A stretch of DNA of 64,000 nucleotides from assembly GCA_910587645.1 (NCBI GenBank), contig CAJUNA010000013.1, positions 62,001 to 126,000 of the forward strand, given 5' to 3'. Positions within the stretch are counted from its first letter, which is position 1; each line of letters opens with the position of its first letter. The stretch comes from an uncultured Oscillospiraceae bacterium (GTDB taxonomy: Bacteria; Bacillota; Clostridia; Oscillospirales; Oscillospiraceae). The notes under the pieces were generated by a model. The model did not search any database. It had not been told where the DNA came from and was given only the letters and a program-made list of their open reading frames with translations. The position numbers were made by a program, and so were the translations under genes. Below are positions 52,169-60,208 of the stretch, in pieces.

Positions 52169-52966
52169 TCAAATGCCGAAGCGGCGGTACAAGTCCGCCA
52201 CGGATTCCTCAGTGGACAGGTTCTCTCCGGCCATGGCGCGGATTTGGGCGGTATCGCCGTCCAGGAGGAGCTGCCCTTTGCCGATAAGCAGCACCCGGGA
52301 ACACAGGGCGTCGATGTCCTGCATGTCGTGGGTGGTCAGCAGCACCGTGGTGCCGCACAGGCGGTTCTGCTCCAGGATAAACTCCCGAACCTTCAGTTTG
52401 CTCACCGCGTCCAGGCCGATGGTAGGCTCGTCCAGGAACAGCACGTTTGGCCCATGGAGCAGGGCGGCGGCAATCTCGCAGCGCATCCGCTGGCCCAAAG
52501 ACAGCATCCGCGCCGGGGTTTTCAGCAGGTCGCCTAAGTCCAGCAGGGCCGTCAAGCGGTCCAGGTTTTCCTGGAACGTCCCCGCCGGCACCCGGTAGAT
52601 GTCCCGCAAAAGCTGGAAGGATTCCATGACCGGTACATCCCACCAAAGCTGGCTGCGCTGGCCGAACACTACGCCTAAATGGGAGACGTGCTCCCTGCGC
52701 CGTTCCCAAGGGGTAAGGCCGTTCACGGTGCAGGTTCCACCGTCAGGCCGGAGGATGCCGCTGAGGATTTTGATGGTGGTGCTTTTCCCCGCGCCGTTGG
52801 GGCCGATGTAGCCGAGGATTTGGCCATCAGGGACAGTGAAGGACATGCTTTGCAGGGCGGGGATCTCTGTGTACTCCTGGGAGAACAAGCTTTTCAGGGC
52901 GTTGCCCAGGCCCGCTTCCCGTCTTCGGACCCGGTAGGTTTTGCAGATTCCTTTCATTTCGATCAT
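52169..52966 (-). CDS. ABC transporter ATP-binding protein
   Basis: 265 aa from ATG at 52966 with AAGGAG. Walker A GPNGAGKST near residue 54, the Q-loop in FGQRSQLWWDVPVMESF, signature LSLGQRMRCEIAAALLHGP (LSxGQ), Walker B VLFLDEPTIGLD and His switch THD. The QLWWD variant is typical of ATPases paired with DUF990 permeases. It supplies energy for the export complex. The transcript has an unusually long leader. Confidence 0.95.
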   Translation of the reverse strand: MIEMKGICKTYRVRRREAGLGNALKSLFSQEYTEIPALQSMSFTVPDGQILGYIGPNGAGKSTTIKILSGILRPDGGTCTVNGLTPWERRREHVSHLGVVFGQRSQLWWDVPVMESFQLLRDIYRVPAGTFQENLDRLTALLDLGDLLKTPARMLSLGQRMRCEIAAALLHGPNVLFLDEPTIGLDAVSKLKVREFILEQNRLCGTTVLLTTHDMQDIDALCSRVLLIGKGQLLLDGDTAQIRAMAGENLSTEESVADLYRRFGI

Positions 52967-53255
52967 CGTTTTTTGCTCCTTGTCTGAAAGATAGCCCGGC
53001 GCGTTCAGACCAGCGGGGGTCCTAGGCGGACGGCCAACCTCGCCCTTTGGTGCGGCGGCATGCGTAGACTGCCGCACGGTTACGAGGTGCTGTCCGCAAA
53101 GCCTGAGAGGTGATTTGCCCCATAGCCTTAAAAGCAGCCGGGAGACGGGCTTGTCCGCAAGACGTCCGGGAGGTCACGAGCCTTCCCCGGGCGCGACAAG
53201 ACCGCCCTCTTTCTGGGGGCGGAGTTGGGGGAACTCCGGAACAAAAAGGATATTT
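52967..53255 (-). promoter_or_regulatory. Long structured 5' leader of the ABC exporter operon
   Basis: About 280 bases of untranslated RNA from the promoter at 53256 to the ATPase gene. In order on the minus strand I can draw: CGGAGTT/AACTCCG; CGCCC/GGGCG; CTTG-CGGA-CAAG inside GACGTC...CCCGTC; GTGCGGC/GCCGCAC inside ACCTCG/CGAGGT; and GTCTGAA/TTCAGAC just before the ribosome site. TTGCGGACA occurs twice. No coding frame is supported and I cannot match it to a riboswitch class I know. Confidence 0.55.
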
Positions 53256-53284
53256 ATTCTACACCTGTTGGGGTGGGTTGTCAA
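53256..53284 (-). promoter_or_regulatory. Promoter of the ABC exporter operon
   Basis: On the minus strand a consensus TTGACA (53279-53284), 17-base spacer and TAGAAT (53256-53261). Confidence 0.8.
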
Positions 53285-53357
53285 GGGGGGCAAATGTAGG
53301 AGGAGTGTCCAAACGAAAGCCATTATGCTATAATAAGGAATGAGGGAGTATGCCCTA

Positions 53358-53386
53358 TTGACACCGGGGCAAATTTCCAGTATAAT
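53358..53386 (+). promoter_or_regulatory. Consensus promoter of the FIST-chemoreceptor operon
   Basis: TTGACA (53358-53363), 17-base spacer, TATAAT (53381-53386): a perfect match to the sigma-A consensus, 36 bases before the start. A second TATAAT upstream at 53331-53336 with TGTCCA 17 bases earlier may be an additional start. Confidence 0.85.
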
Positions 53387-53422
53387 AATTAAATATGAAA
53401 AAATCAGAAGGGAGCTACCGAA

Positions 53423-54478
53423 GTGAAGCAGTTTTTTGGTATGAATCAAAGGGGCGACTTGGCGGCTGCGGTTCAGGGCCTTCACCGTCCCGAATTTATC
53501 ATGCTGCTGTCCAATGACGCTCAATTCGAAGCCCACGTAAAAGAGCTAGAAAAGCGTTTCCCCGGCGTTCCCAGCATCGGGTGTATTGGCATGAGCTACC
53601 AAACTGGGATCGTGGAAAACGGCGTGGGCGTGATCGCTTTCACAGACGGGGTCAGCGCCGCCGCAAACGTTTTGGAGCAGGTTTCAACCATGCCGGTTAA
53701 ATTCATCCGCCGGCTGGAAAAAGATATTCAACAGGTGGGCGGCGGCAGCCGCAATACCGTGTGCATCGACTTCTGTACCGGCAATGATGCCTGCGTCCTC
53801 ACAACCATGTATACTGTCCTCCAGCAGCGCGGGATCTCCCTGGTGGGCGGCACCGGAGGAGAGGGCCGGGTCTCCGCCAACGGCCGGGTCTACCAGGATG
53901 CCGTGGTTTACGGCGTGGTTCGTAACCTAAATGGCCGCGTGAAAACGTACAAGGAAAATATCTACCATCAATTGGGCGATTACCGTTTCATCGCTTCCAA
54001 TACTGACCGGGCTAACTACATACTGGGCGCCTTGAATGGAAAACCCGCCAAGCAGGTCTACAAGAGCATCCTTCATGTAACCGATGAGGAGATCCTGACC
54101 CGGACCTTCCAGAACCCTTTCGGCAAGGTCAATGGGGATGATACCTGCATCATTTCTATCAAGGAGGTCAACGGGAACGCCCTGGCCTGCTTCCGGCAGG
54201 TCAACGATTCCGATGTACTGATCCTCCTGGAGCTGGGCGATTACCAGGCTATCGTGAAAAATACCATACAGCAGATCTGCCAGGAGTTCCCCCGACGCTC
54301 CGCTATTTTCTCCGTGAACTGCCTGTTCCGGTATAAGCTGTTCTCCGAACATAATTATATGCAGGCGTATCTGCGGGAAATGGCGGCGCTGGGCTGCCAC
54401 GCCGGGTTTATCGGGTATGGCGAGCATTATAATAACCGCTTCGTCAATCAGTCCATGACCTGCGTGGTATTTGAGTAA
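53423..54478 (+). CDS. FIST domain sensory protein
   Basis: 351 aa from a GTG with GGGAG. FIST-N covers about 20-190 (LLSNDAQFEAH, PSIGCIGMSYQTGI, RGISLVGGTGGEG) and FIST-C about 200-345, with the family's C-terminal CLFRYKLF...GFIGYGE...N pattern. FIST proteins are soluble sensors. Some (NosP group) bind heme and nitric oxide and act beside a kinase or cyclase. Whether this one binds heme cannot be seen here. It is 12 bases upstream of a chemoreceptor gene with no sensor of its own. Confidence 0.85.
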   Translation: MKQFFGMNQRGDLAAAVQGLHRPEFIMLLSNDAQFEAHVKELEKRFPGVPSIGCIGMSYQTGIVENGVGVIAFTDGVSAAANVLEQVSTMPVKFIRRLEKDIQQVGGGSRNTVCIDFCTGNDACVLTTMYTVLQQRGISLVGGTGGEGRVSANGRVYQDAVVYGVVRNLNGRVKTYKENIYHQLGDYRFIASNTDRANYILGALNGKPAKQVYKSILHVTDEEILTRTFQNPFGKVNGDDTCIISIKEVNGNALACFRQVNDSDVLILLELGDYQAIVKNTIQQICQEFPRRSAIFSVNCLFRYKLFSEHNYMQAYLREMAALGCHAGFIGYGEHYNNRFVNQSMTCVVFE

Positions 54479-54490
54479 GGGGGGATCCAT

Positions 54491-55429
54491 ATGTTGTTTG
54501 CGGGAAAAGACCGGAAAAAAATGGTCCAGGAAGAAAAAAGCCTCTCTCCCATCGTCCATGTGGCGGGCAGCTTGAAGGCCTATCAGAAGGAGCTGGTGGA
54601 AAAAGAGGTGTCGTCCCTCTGGGAACTGAGCATGGTAGGAAAATCCTTCTCCGGCGTGCTGGAGGGGGCGGATCAGTTTCAGGCGAAGCTTCAAGAATTA
54701 GGAGATTCTTTTTCCAACATCAATCTGACGGCGGAGCAGTTTGACCAGGTGCGCAGCGAAATTACCCAGACCGTTGCCGAAGCCCAGGGACAAATGGAGG
54801 AGCTGGGCCACACCTCGGGGCAGGTACAGCAATCCTACGAGGAAATGGCCGGAACTTTCGCGCTGCTGCAATCCTCCATCAAGGAGATCCAGCAGTGTAT
54901 GGGCAAAATCGTGGCTATCGCGGATCAGACTAATATTCTGGCCATCAACGCTTCCATCGAGGCCGCCAGGGCCGGGGCGGAGGGCCGGGGGTTCGCGGTG
55001 GTGGCCGCCCAGGTCAAGGAGCTGGCAAAGGAGATTAAGGTGCTGGCCAATGAGGTGGATTCCGGCGTCAGCGATGTGGAGAGCAGCGCCAACCAGCTTA
55101 ACAGCAGCATTACCGCTTCCCAGCAAACCCTGGGACAGGGGGTTGGCATCGTGGAGCAGACCAACCAGAGCTTCCACAAAATCACGGAAGCCGCCGAGGG
55201 GGCAGTGACCGTGCAGACGGAGATTTCCAGCGTGATCGGCACGTCCCGGCAGGATTTGCAGACTATCTGCCAGTTTTTCGACCAGCTCAAGGACCAATAC
55301 CAGGAGGTTGTCCGGCATATTGACGCCGCCAGCCGCTTGGGAACTACCAAGAGCGCCATGTTTGAGGATATGGACAACATGATCTCCCAGATCCCTCCGC
55401 TAGTGAAGGATTTTGAGATGGGCCAGTGA
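54491..55429 (+). CDS. Soluble methyl-accepting chemotaxis-type signalling protein
   Basis: 312 aa with GGGGGGATC before the ATG. No membrane segment and no recognisable ligand domain. Residues 1-60 are a short helical lead. Coiled-coil signalling helices run from about 60 to 300, with the conserved hairpin tip at about 139-172 (IADQTNILAINASIEAARAG). This tip binds CheA/CheW in chemoreceptor arrays. Pairing with the FIST protein suggests a split cytoplasmic receptor. No che genes are in the window. Confidence 0.9.
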   Translation: MLFAGKDRKKMVQEEKSLSPIVHVAGSLKAYQKELVEKEVSSLWELSMVGKSFSGVLEGADQFQAKLQELGDSFSNINLTAEQFDQVRSEITQTVAEAQGQMEELGHTSGQVQQSYEEMAGTFALLQSSIKEIQQCMGKIVAIADQTNILAINASIEAARAGAEGRGFAVVAAQVKELAKEIKVLANEVDSGVSDVESSANQLNSSITASQQTLGQGVGIVEQTNQSFHKITEAAEGAVTVQTEISSVIGTSRQDLQTICQFFDQLKDQYQEVVRHIDAASRLGTTKSAMFEDMDNMISQIPPLVKDFEMGQ

Positions 55430-55436
55430 TATTGGC

Positions 55437-55483
55437 AAAAGGATACCGCGCAATTCTGTAACAGAATTGCGCGGTATCCTTTT
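55437..55483. terminator. Strong bidirectional terminator
   Basis: A perfect 22-bp stem (55437-55458 with 55462-55483) with a 3-base loop, and T-rich ends on both strands (CCTTTTATTT and CCTTTTGCC). It separates the convergent chemoreceptor and HAD genes. Confidence 0.92.
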
Positions 55484-55499
55484 ATTTGCCATGGCTCGG

Positions 55500-56117
55500 T
55501 TATGTCAGCCTTACCCCGATACCCGCGGCAGACAGCTCGCGCCGCAGGCGTCCGGTGTTTCCATCAAATACCGCACCAGACATGCCCAGGCAGAGGGCGC
55601 CCTCTACGTTGGCGTTGTTGTCGTCTACAAAGAAGCACTCTCCGGCTTCTAAAGAGAAGGAGCGGAGCAAAAGCTGGAAAATCTCCGGCTGGGGCTTGAG
55701 CAGCTTATGGAACCCTGAGACAACCCAGCCGTCAAAAAGCTGGCTCCCAGGGATACGGTCAAAGTACTCAGGTTGGCGGACAGTGGCGTTGGAGAGAAGA
55801 TAGAGCCCGTATCCCTTCTCTTTCAGCTCCGTCAGAAGGCACTCTATCCCCTCCATGGGCCGCAGCTCCAGCTCCCACCAGGCCAGCAGGCGGTCAACGC
55901 CGCTATGCAGGCGCTCCGGCAGCCGGCGTTTCATAGCCGCCGCGCCGGCTTCCTCGCCGATGGTTCCGCGGTCTAGCTGGATCCACTCCACAGAACCAAA
56001 AGCTTCCCGCAGAAGCAGCCGCTCATCATCCAAAGGGAGGTGCAGATGGGCGATGATCTCTTTAGGGTCGTAGTGTATCAGCACACCGCCCATGTCAAAA
56101 ACAATATTTTTTATCAT
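55500..56117 (-). CDS. HAD superfamily hydrolase (subfamily IA)
   Basis: 205 aa from the ATG at 56117. Four codons upstream another ATG begins the sequence ATGGAG, which itself looks like the ribosome site. HAD motif I is FDMGGVL with the nucleophile Asp8. Motif II (LSNAT) lies near residue 108, motif III Lys near 140 and motif IV FVDDNNANVEGA near 168. A dehalogenase/phosphatase-like cap follows motif I. Substrate unknown. It is 21 bases downstream of the interrupted aminopeptidase gene. Confidence 0.85.
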   Translation of the reverse strand: MIKNIVFDMGGVLIHYDPKEIIAHLHLPLDDERLLLREAFGSVEWIQLDRGTIGEEAGAAAMKRRLPERLHSGVDRLLAWWELELRPMEGIECLLTELKEKGYGLYLLSNATVRQPEYFDRIPGSQLFDGWVVSGFHKLLKPQPEIFQLLLRSFSLEAGECFFVDDNNANVEGALCLGMSGAVFDGNTGRLRRELSAAGIGVRLT

Positions 56118-56138
56118 ATTTTTCTCCATACGGGCTGG

Positions 56139-57020
56139 TCAGTCATTGGCATTCAGCCACTCCCGCAGAAGAGCAATATACCGGGGCGTATCTTCCACAA
56201 AGCATATGTGACGGCAGTCCCGGAAAAGCTCCCAGCGGGAGTTGGGGATGTGGTCGTACATATATTTTGCCACATAGGGGGTACAGAGATCGTTACCGCC
56301 GCTGATGACCAGGGCCGGCTGCCGGATAGCGGGCAGCAGCTCCGTTACGTCAAAATCCCGGAGGGTTCCGGCGGGGGTGAACTCGTTTGGCCCCCACGCT
56401 TCTACATAGGATGTCCGGCCCTTCCGCGATGGGCGCAGCAGGCACGCCGGGCCATCTGGCGGCACCGGCCCCGCCGCGTGGCGCCGCATATACTCTGTCT
56501 CCGCCGCTTGGTAGCCTGCGCAGGTGTAGTCCCCGGAGGACTCCGCCTGGGCGATGGCCTGCTGCATTTCCGGCGGCAGGAAGCGGATCATCCGGTGCTG
56601 TTCCTCTCCCCACATCCGGGAGGACGGGAGGGTGCTGGAGAGAATGAGGCTTTTTACCCCCGCCGGATGGCGCTTACAGACATACTCCAGCAGAAGCATC
56701 CCGCCCCAGGACTAGCCCAACAGGTGAACTTTCCCCAGTCCCAGGTGCTCCCGGAGCGCAGCCAGCTCGTTGAGCCAGGTTTCCATATTCCAAAGCCCTG
56801 CCGCGTCAACCCAGGATCCGCCGCATCCCAGTTGATCGTACATGATAAGCTGCCGGCCGTCTATTTCCGCCAGGGTATCCAAGACCTCGAAATAGTTGTG
56901 AGTGGAGCCGGGGCCGCCATGAAGCAGCACCAACGGCGTCTTGCCGCCCGCGCTCCGTCCCACCACGCGATAGTAGGTTTCATACCCCAGGTAGGGCATA
57001 CGCCCTTCGTGTACTTCCAT
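56139..57020 (-). pseudogene. Proline iminopeptidase-like alpha/beta hydrolase interrupted by an in-frame TAG
   Basis: Reads as 293 residues if one TAG at 56712-56714 (codon 103) is passed. Start ATG at 57020 with AAGGAGG. HGGPG oxyanion motif lies at about 34-38. The TAG sits at position x of the nucleophile elbow G-x-S-W-G, where relatives usually have Gln (CAG), so a single C-to-T change explains it. Downstream sequence stays in frame, with SGGND and a C-terminal His region. It is a pseudogene, a read-through product or a sequencing error. Without read-through the catalytic Ser is lost. Confidence 0.8.
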
Positions 57021-57078
57021 TTTGAAAAACCTCCTTGCTGTTTTGTTTTTTAAGGTAAATCCCATATTCCCTGGTATT

Positions 57079-57738
57079 TTACAGATGCCCACGCCGGATA
57101 ATCTCCGCCTTCAGCGCGGATCCCCGGAACAGGAGCAGCGCGGACAGTGAAATGGCGCTGATGCCCGCGCATACCACCGAGGGGTAGATCATCCACAGGG
57201 CCCCGCAGAACAGTGGAATCAGCGGGAGAAAACCCGCCAGTATGCAAATGCCCAAGCAAAACAAATAGTCGGCTGGGCGCAGCCGCAGAACCCGCGCGGC
57301 TCCGGCGGCAGCTAACTGCATGCAGGGAATGAAGCAGGGCAGCACAAAATTGATAGACCATCCTATAAAGCCCGTGCGCCAGTCCCATGCCAGCACCAGC
57401 GCCGGCACGGCGGCCAGCAGCCAGGCAATGGCCTTCATCGGATTGCGCCGTTTCCAGAAGGCAATGCCAGTCAGAAGCCACACGCTGGCCAGGCCCGCCG
57501 CCACAAACAGGAACCACCATCCCCCTTCCGGAAAACAGTAATTGACTGCGGCGCACACCGTCAGCGCCGCGACTGTCAGCAGAGCGGCCAGACGAACTGT
57601 CAGCCCATAGGGCCGCGCCGTCCCAGGCAGGGGCAGGTAGGCGTCCTCCTCCGGCTGGCCGGCCACCTTCTCCTGGCAGAGGGGGCACCGGTTCATGGAG
57701 CCGGACAGATACACGCCGCATTTTTCGCAGTACAGCAT
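57079..57738 (-). CDS. Zinc-ribbon membrane protein (DUF6320-like)
   Basis: 219 aa with GGAGG before the ATG. An N-terminal ribbon CEKCG...CPLC (residues 4-21) is followed by about six transmembrane segments from residue 48 to 210. Families of this architecture (DUF6320) often neighbour acyltransferase-like proteins with an HxxxDG motif, as here. It starts 2 bases after the acyltransferase-like gene. Role unknown, perhaps membrane lipid or alcohol-ester related. Confidence 0.75.
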   Translation of the reverse strand: MLYCEKCGVYLSGSMNRCPLCQEKVAGQPEEDAYLPLPGTARPYGLTVRLAALLTVAALTVCAAVNYCFPEGGWWFLFVAAGLASVWLLTGIAFWKRRNPMKAIAWLLAAVPALVLAWDWRTGFIGWSINFVLPCFIPCMQLAAAGAARVLRLRPADYLFCLGICILAGFLPLIPLFCGALWMIYPSVVCAGISAISLSALLLFRGSALKAEIIRRGHL

Positions 57739-57740
57739 CT

Positions 57741-59021
57741 CTAATGTACCTCCATCTCCGGCGGCAGGTTGGTAGTCAGGGCTACCCTGATTCCCAGCCG
57801 CGCCAATTCCCGGAAAAAAATGCGCTCTGTTTCACATACGCGGAAAGGGCTGGCGAAGCTGACAACATACACGCCGCCAAAGGAGCAGGCGCAGGCCTGG
57901 AGCATCCCCGCGCAGGCGAAAACACTGAAAAGATGGATCAGCTCCTCCATTCCCTTTGGCATGGAGACTTTCCCGATGTTGGAAAAGGAAGCTGTCACAC
58001 CCCGGGCGGCAACCTTGTTTGCGATGCGCAGGACGATATCCTTCAGCGGAAGAGGAACCAGGCGGAGAGGGACACTGTGCTCCAGCGCGCACAAGGCGTT
58101 CATGCGCTCCCGCATTTTCTCTGCCGTCAGGTTGTCCTGGAAGCTGCGCTTGACTTCCTTTAGAACGGCTTCCAGGCTGTCCTCCCCTGTGCTGAAATCA
58201 TAGCCAACGTTGATGGTGGCGAAAAAATTCCGGGCGGATTCCGAGGGAAAGTAGCTGCGCAGATTGACGGGAATGGTGATGACCACCGGCTTTTTGCGGT
58301 CCCGCACCCGCATCCCCCCGTGGATGGCGCGGAGGAAAACCGCGGTCATCAGCTCCGTTAATGTGACGCCCCTGGCCCGCGCACAGGCTAGGACCTGCTC
58401 CAGCGGCATCTGCCCCTCAAGGATGGCAAGATGATTTCTGGGCAACCGTTCCCTCCTGATCTGGTAGGCAACGGGAAAACGGCCCATAGGGCGGCCCGCA
58501 GGCTTCTCATAGTATTTCTGGAAGCTGTCCGCCTGCCGCTGGGATTGGGAAGCGTCGTAGGGCAGGGGCGGGACAGGTTGGGAAAACGCGTCCGGACAGC
58601 GCAGCAGCAGGTACTCATAAACCAGGGCACACAGAAAGTTCAGCGCGCCGGTGCCATCGGTCAGCGCGTGGTAGACCTCCAGGCTGATCCGCCTGCGGTA
58701 ATAGAGGACGCGGAAGAGCAGGCTGCGGCGGACAGAGGGATAGATCGGGTAGCAGGGGGGCAGCTCCTCGCGGTGAACCTGGGCGGGAAGCGGGCTGTCC
58801 TCCAGGTAATACCAAAACCACCCCCGCTTCATCACGGAGCGGTACATGGGGAAGCGGTCCACCGTCTTGTCCAGGGCGCTCTGCAAGAGCTGGGGATCTA
58901 CCGGCTCCCGCAGCTCGCAGGCGAACCGGAACACCTTGGAGTCGTGGGCGGAGCCGGTAGATGGAAAGATCTTCGCGGCGTTGTCCAGCGTCCACCAGGG
59001 GGGAATATTCCTATTATTCAT
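57741..59021 (-). CDS. Condensation-domain/alcohol acetyltransferase-like protein
   Basis: 426 aa. HALTDG with His118, Asp122 and Gly123 is the HxxxDG motif of the chloramphenicol acetyltransferase/condensation superfamily (including PapA and yeast-type alcohol acetyltransferases), which use the His as general base to join an acyl thioester to an alcohol or amine. The C-terminal SFSNIGKVSMPKGM resembles the DFG-like structural motif region. It overlaps the upstream esterase gene by 8 bases, so the two are coupled. Substrate unknown. Confidence 0.8.
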   Translation of the reverse strand: MNNRNIPPWWTLDNAAKIFPSTGSAHDSKVFRFACELREPVDPQLLQSALDKTVDRFPMYRSVMKRGWFWYYLEDSPLPAQVHREELPPCYPIYPSVRRSLLFRVLYYRRRISLEVYHALTDGTGALNFLCALVYEYLLLRCPDAFSQPVPPLPYDASQSQRQADSFQKYYEKPAGRPMGRFPVAYQIRRERLPRNHLAILEGQMPLEQVLACARARGVTLTELMTAVFLRAIHGGMRVRDRKKPVVITIPVNLRSYFPSESARNFFATINVGYDFSTGEDSLEAVLKEVKRSFQDNLTAEKMRERMNALCALEHSVPLRLVPLPLKDIVLRIANKVAARGVTASFSNIGKVSMPKGMEELIHLFSVFACAGMLQACACSFGGVYVVSFASPFRVCETERIFFRELARLGIRVALTTNLPPEMEVH

Positions 59022-59946
59022 GGCTTCTCTCCAAAAAGCGGTTTATAATCTCGTAGGTCTGCTTTACCAGCGAAAACCGGACAGGAAGGGAGAAATAGCC
59101 GTGAAGAGCGTCCGGAATCCGATGGATCTCTACAGAGCCGCCCTCCTCCCGCAGGCGTTGGCCGTAGGCCTCGCCCTCATCCCGCAGCGGGCAATACTCC
59201 GCCGTAATAAGCAGGGTATCCGGCTGCCCCTCAAGGCCGGAAGCGTGCAGCGGGGCAAAATAAGGGTTTACCAGATCCTCGTCCGAGGAGCGGTAAAGGG
59301 CCATATAGTCCCGCACCCGCTTGGCGGTCAGCAGATAGCCAGTCCCGTTTTCCCGTACAGAGGGATATGGTGAATCCTCCGAATGGTCGCTGGCCAGGGC
59401 TGGATAAATCAATATCTGCCGGCGGGGACGGAATCCCCCGCGATCCCGGGCCATCAGGGAAACGGCGGCAGCCAGGTTGCCGCCTGCGCTGTCTCCAATG
59501 AGGACGATATCCTCCGGCTGTACGCCCAGCGCCCCGGCATTGCGGAATACCTCCTGGGCGGCGGCATAGCAGTCCTCCGGCGCGGCGGGGAAACGGTGCT
59601 CCGGCGCGAGACGGTAGTCCACCGAAGCCACGGTACATCCGGTCATGGCGGCCATATCCGAGCATACGCCATCGTAGCTGTCAACCGTACCCGTGACCCA
59701 GCCCCCGCCATGGAAGAAGAGCAGCAGCGCGGCCTTTGGAACCCCGGCAGGCTTGAAGATGCGTACAGGGACATTATAGACGCCGCTGGGGATGGGGTGA
59801 TCCCAAACACGGTATAGAGAAGGGTTTTTTAACCGGCGGGAGAGCAGTTTCTGTATTTCCCGTTCCACCAGGTATGTCTTTTTTACGTCGATTTCCGGGT
59901 AGGACAGGATGCTCAGCGCCGCCCGCATTGCCTTATTGATGGCCAT
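59014..59946 (-). CDS. Alpha/beta hydrolase, hormone-sensitive lipase (acetyl esterase) family
   Basis: 310 aa with GGAGGAG before the ATG. HGGGW at residues 79-83 (oxyanion hole), GDSAGG at 151-156 with Ser153, catalytic Asp in LITAEYCPLRDEG near 255, and His in LHGYF near 285. The family hydrolyses short acyl esters. Coupled with an acyltransferase-like gene that could make esters, so they may act in opposite directions or in one modification pathway. This is inference. Confidence 0.9.
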   Translation of the reverse strand: MAINKAMRAALSILSYPEIDVKKTYLVEREIQKLLSRRLKNPSLYRVWDHPIPSGVYNVPVRIFKPAGVPKAALLLFFHGGGWVTGTVDSYDGVCSDMAAMTGCTVASVDYRLAPEHRFPAAPEDCYAAAQEVFRNAGALGVQPEDIVLIGDSAGGNLAAAVSLMARDRGGFRPRRQILIYPALASDHSEDSPYPSVRENGTGYLLTAKRVRDYMALYRSSDEDLVNPYFAPLHASGLEGQPDTLLITAEYCPLRDEGEAYGQRLREEGGSVEIHRIPDALHGYFSLPVRFSLVKQTYEIINRFLERSHE

Positions 59947-60100
59947 ATCTGCTCCTCCGACTCATGGTTTTTATACCAGTATAGCACAGTTTTTCCATAA
60001 TAGCTATTTTAAGTTTTGCTGGCTGGCAAAAGTATTTTTGTTTTTTGCTTTCCCGGTTTGCGCGGGGTGATTCATAGGCTTGCCTGTTTCCCTTTGTGGA

Positions 60101-60132
60101 AAAAACCGCCTGCATTGCTGCAAGCGGTTTTT
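60101..60132 (-). terminator. Terminator of the Ntn hydrolase operon
   Basis: A 14-bp stem with one G-T pair (AAAAACCGCTTGCA/TGCAGGCGGTTTTT on the minus strand) and a T-rich 3' side, about 77 bases after the hydrolase stop. The rest of the 262-base gap 59947-60208 holds a likely esterase promoter (TATACT near 59980-59990) but no gene. Confidence 0.85.
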
Positions 60133-60208
60133 GTATAGGTTTTGCCCACACCTGTCCTGCGCTGAGACAGAGGATACGGGCACCTAGGCGGCAGTATTGC
60201 CTGGGCAC

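Noticed and set aside
52967..53255. Cobalamin, guanidine or glycine riboswitch before the ABC operon
   Set aside because: Single boxes such as CTCTCAGG occur, but none of the full consensus patterns could be completed.
53110..53343. Small plus-strand frame in the ABC leader region
   Set aside because: No ribosome site or conserved pattern; it overlaps the structured leader and promoter of the opposite strand.
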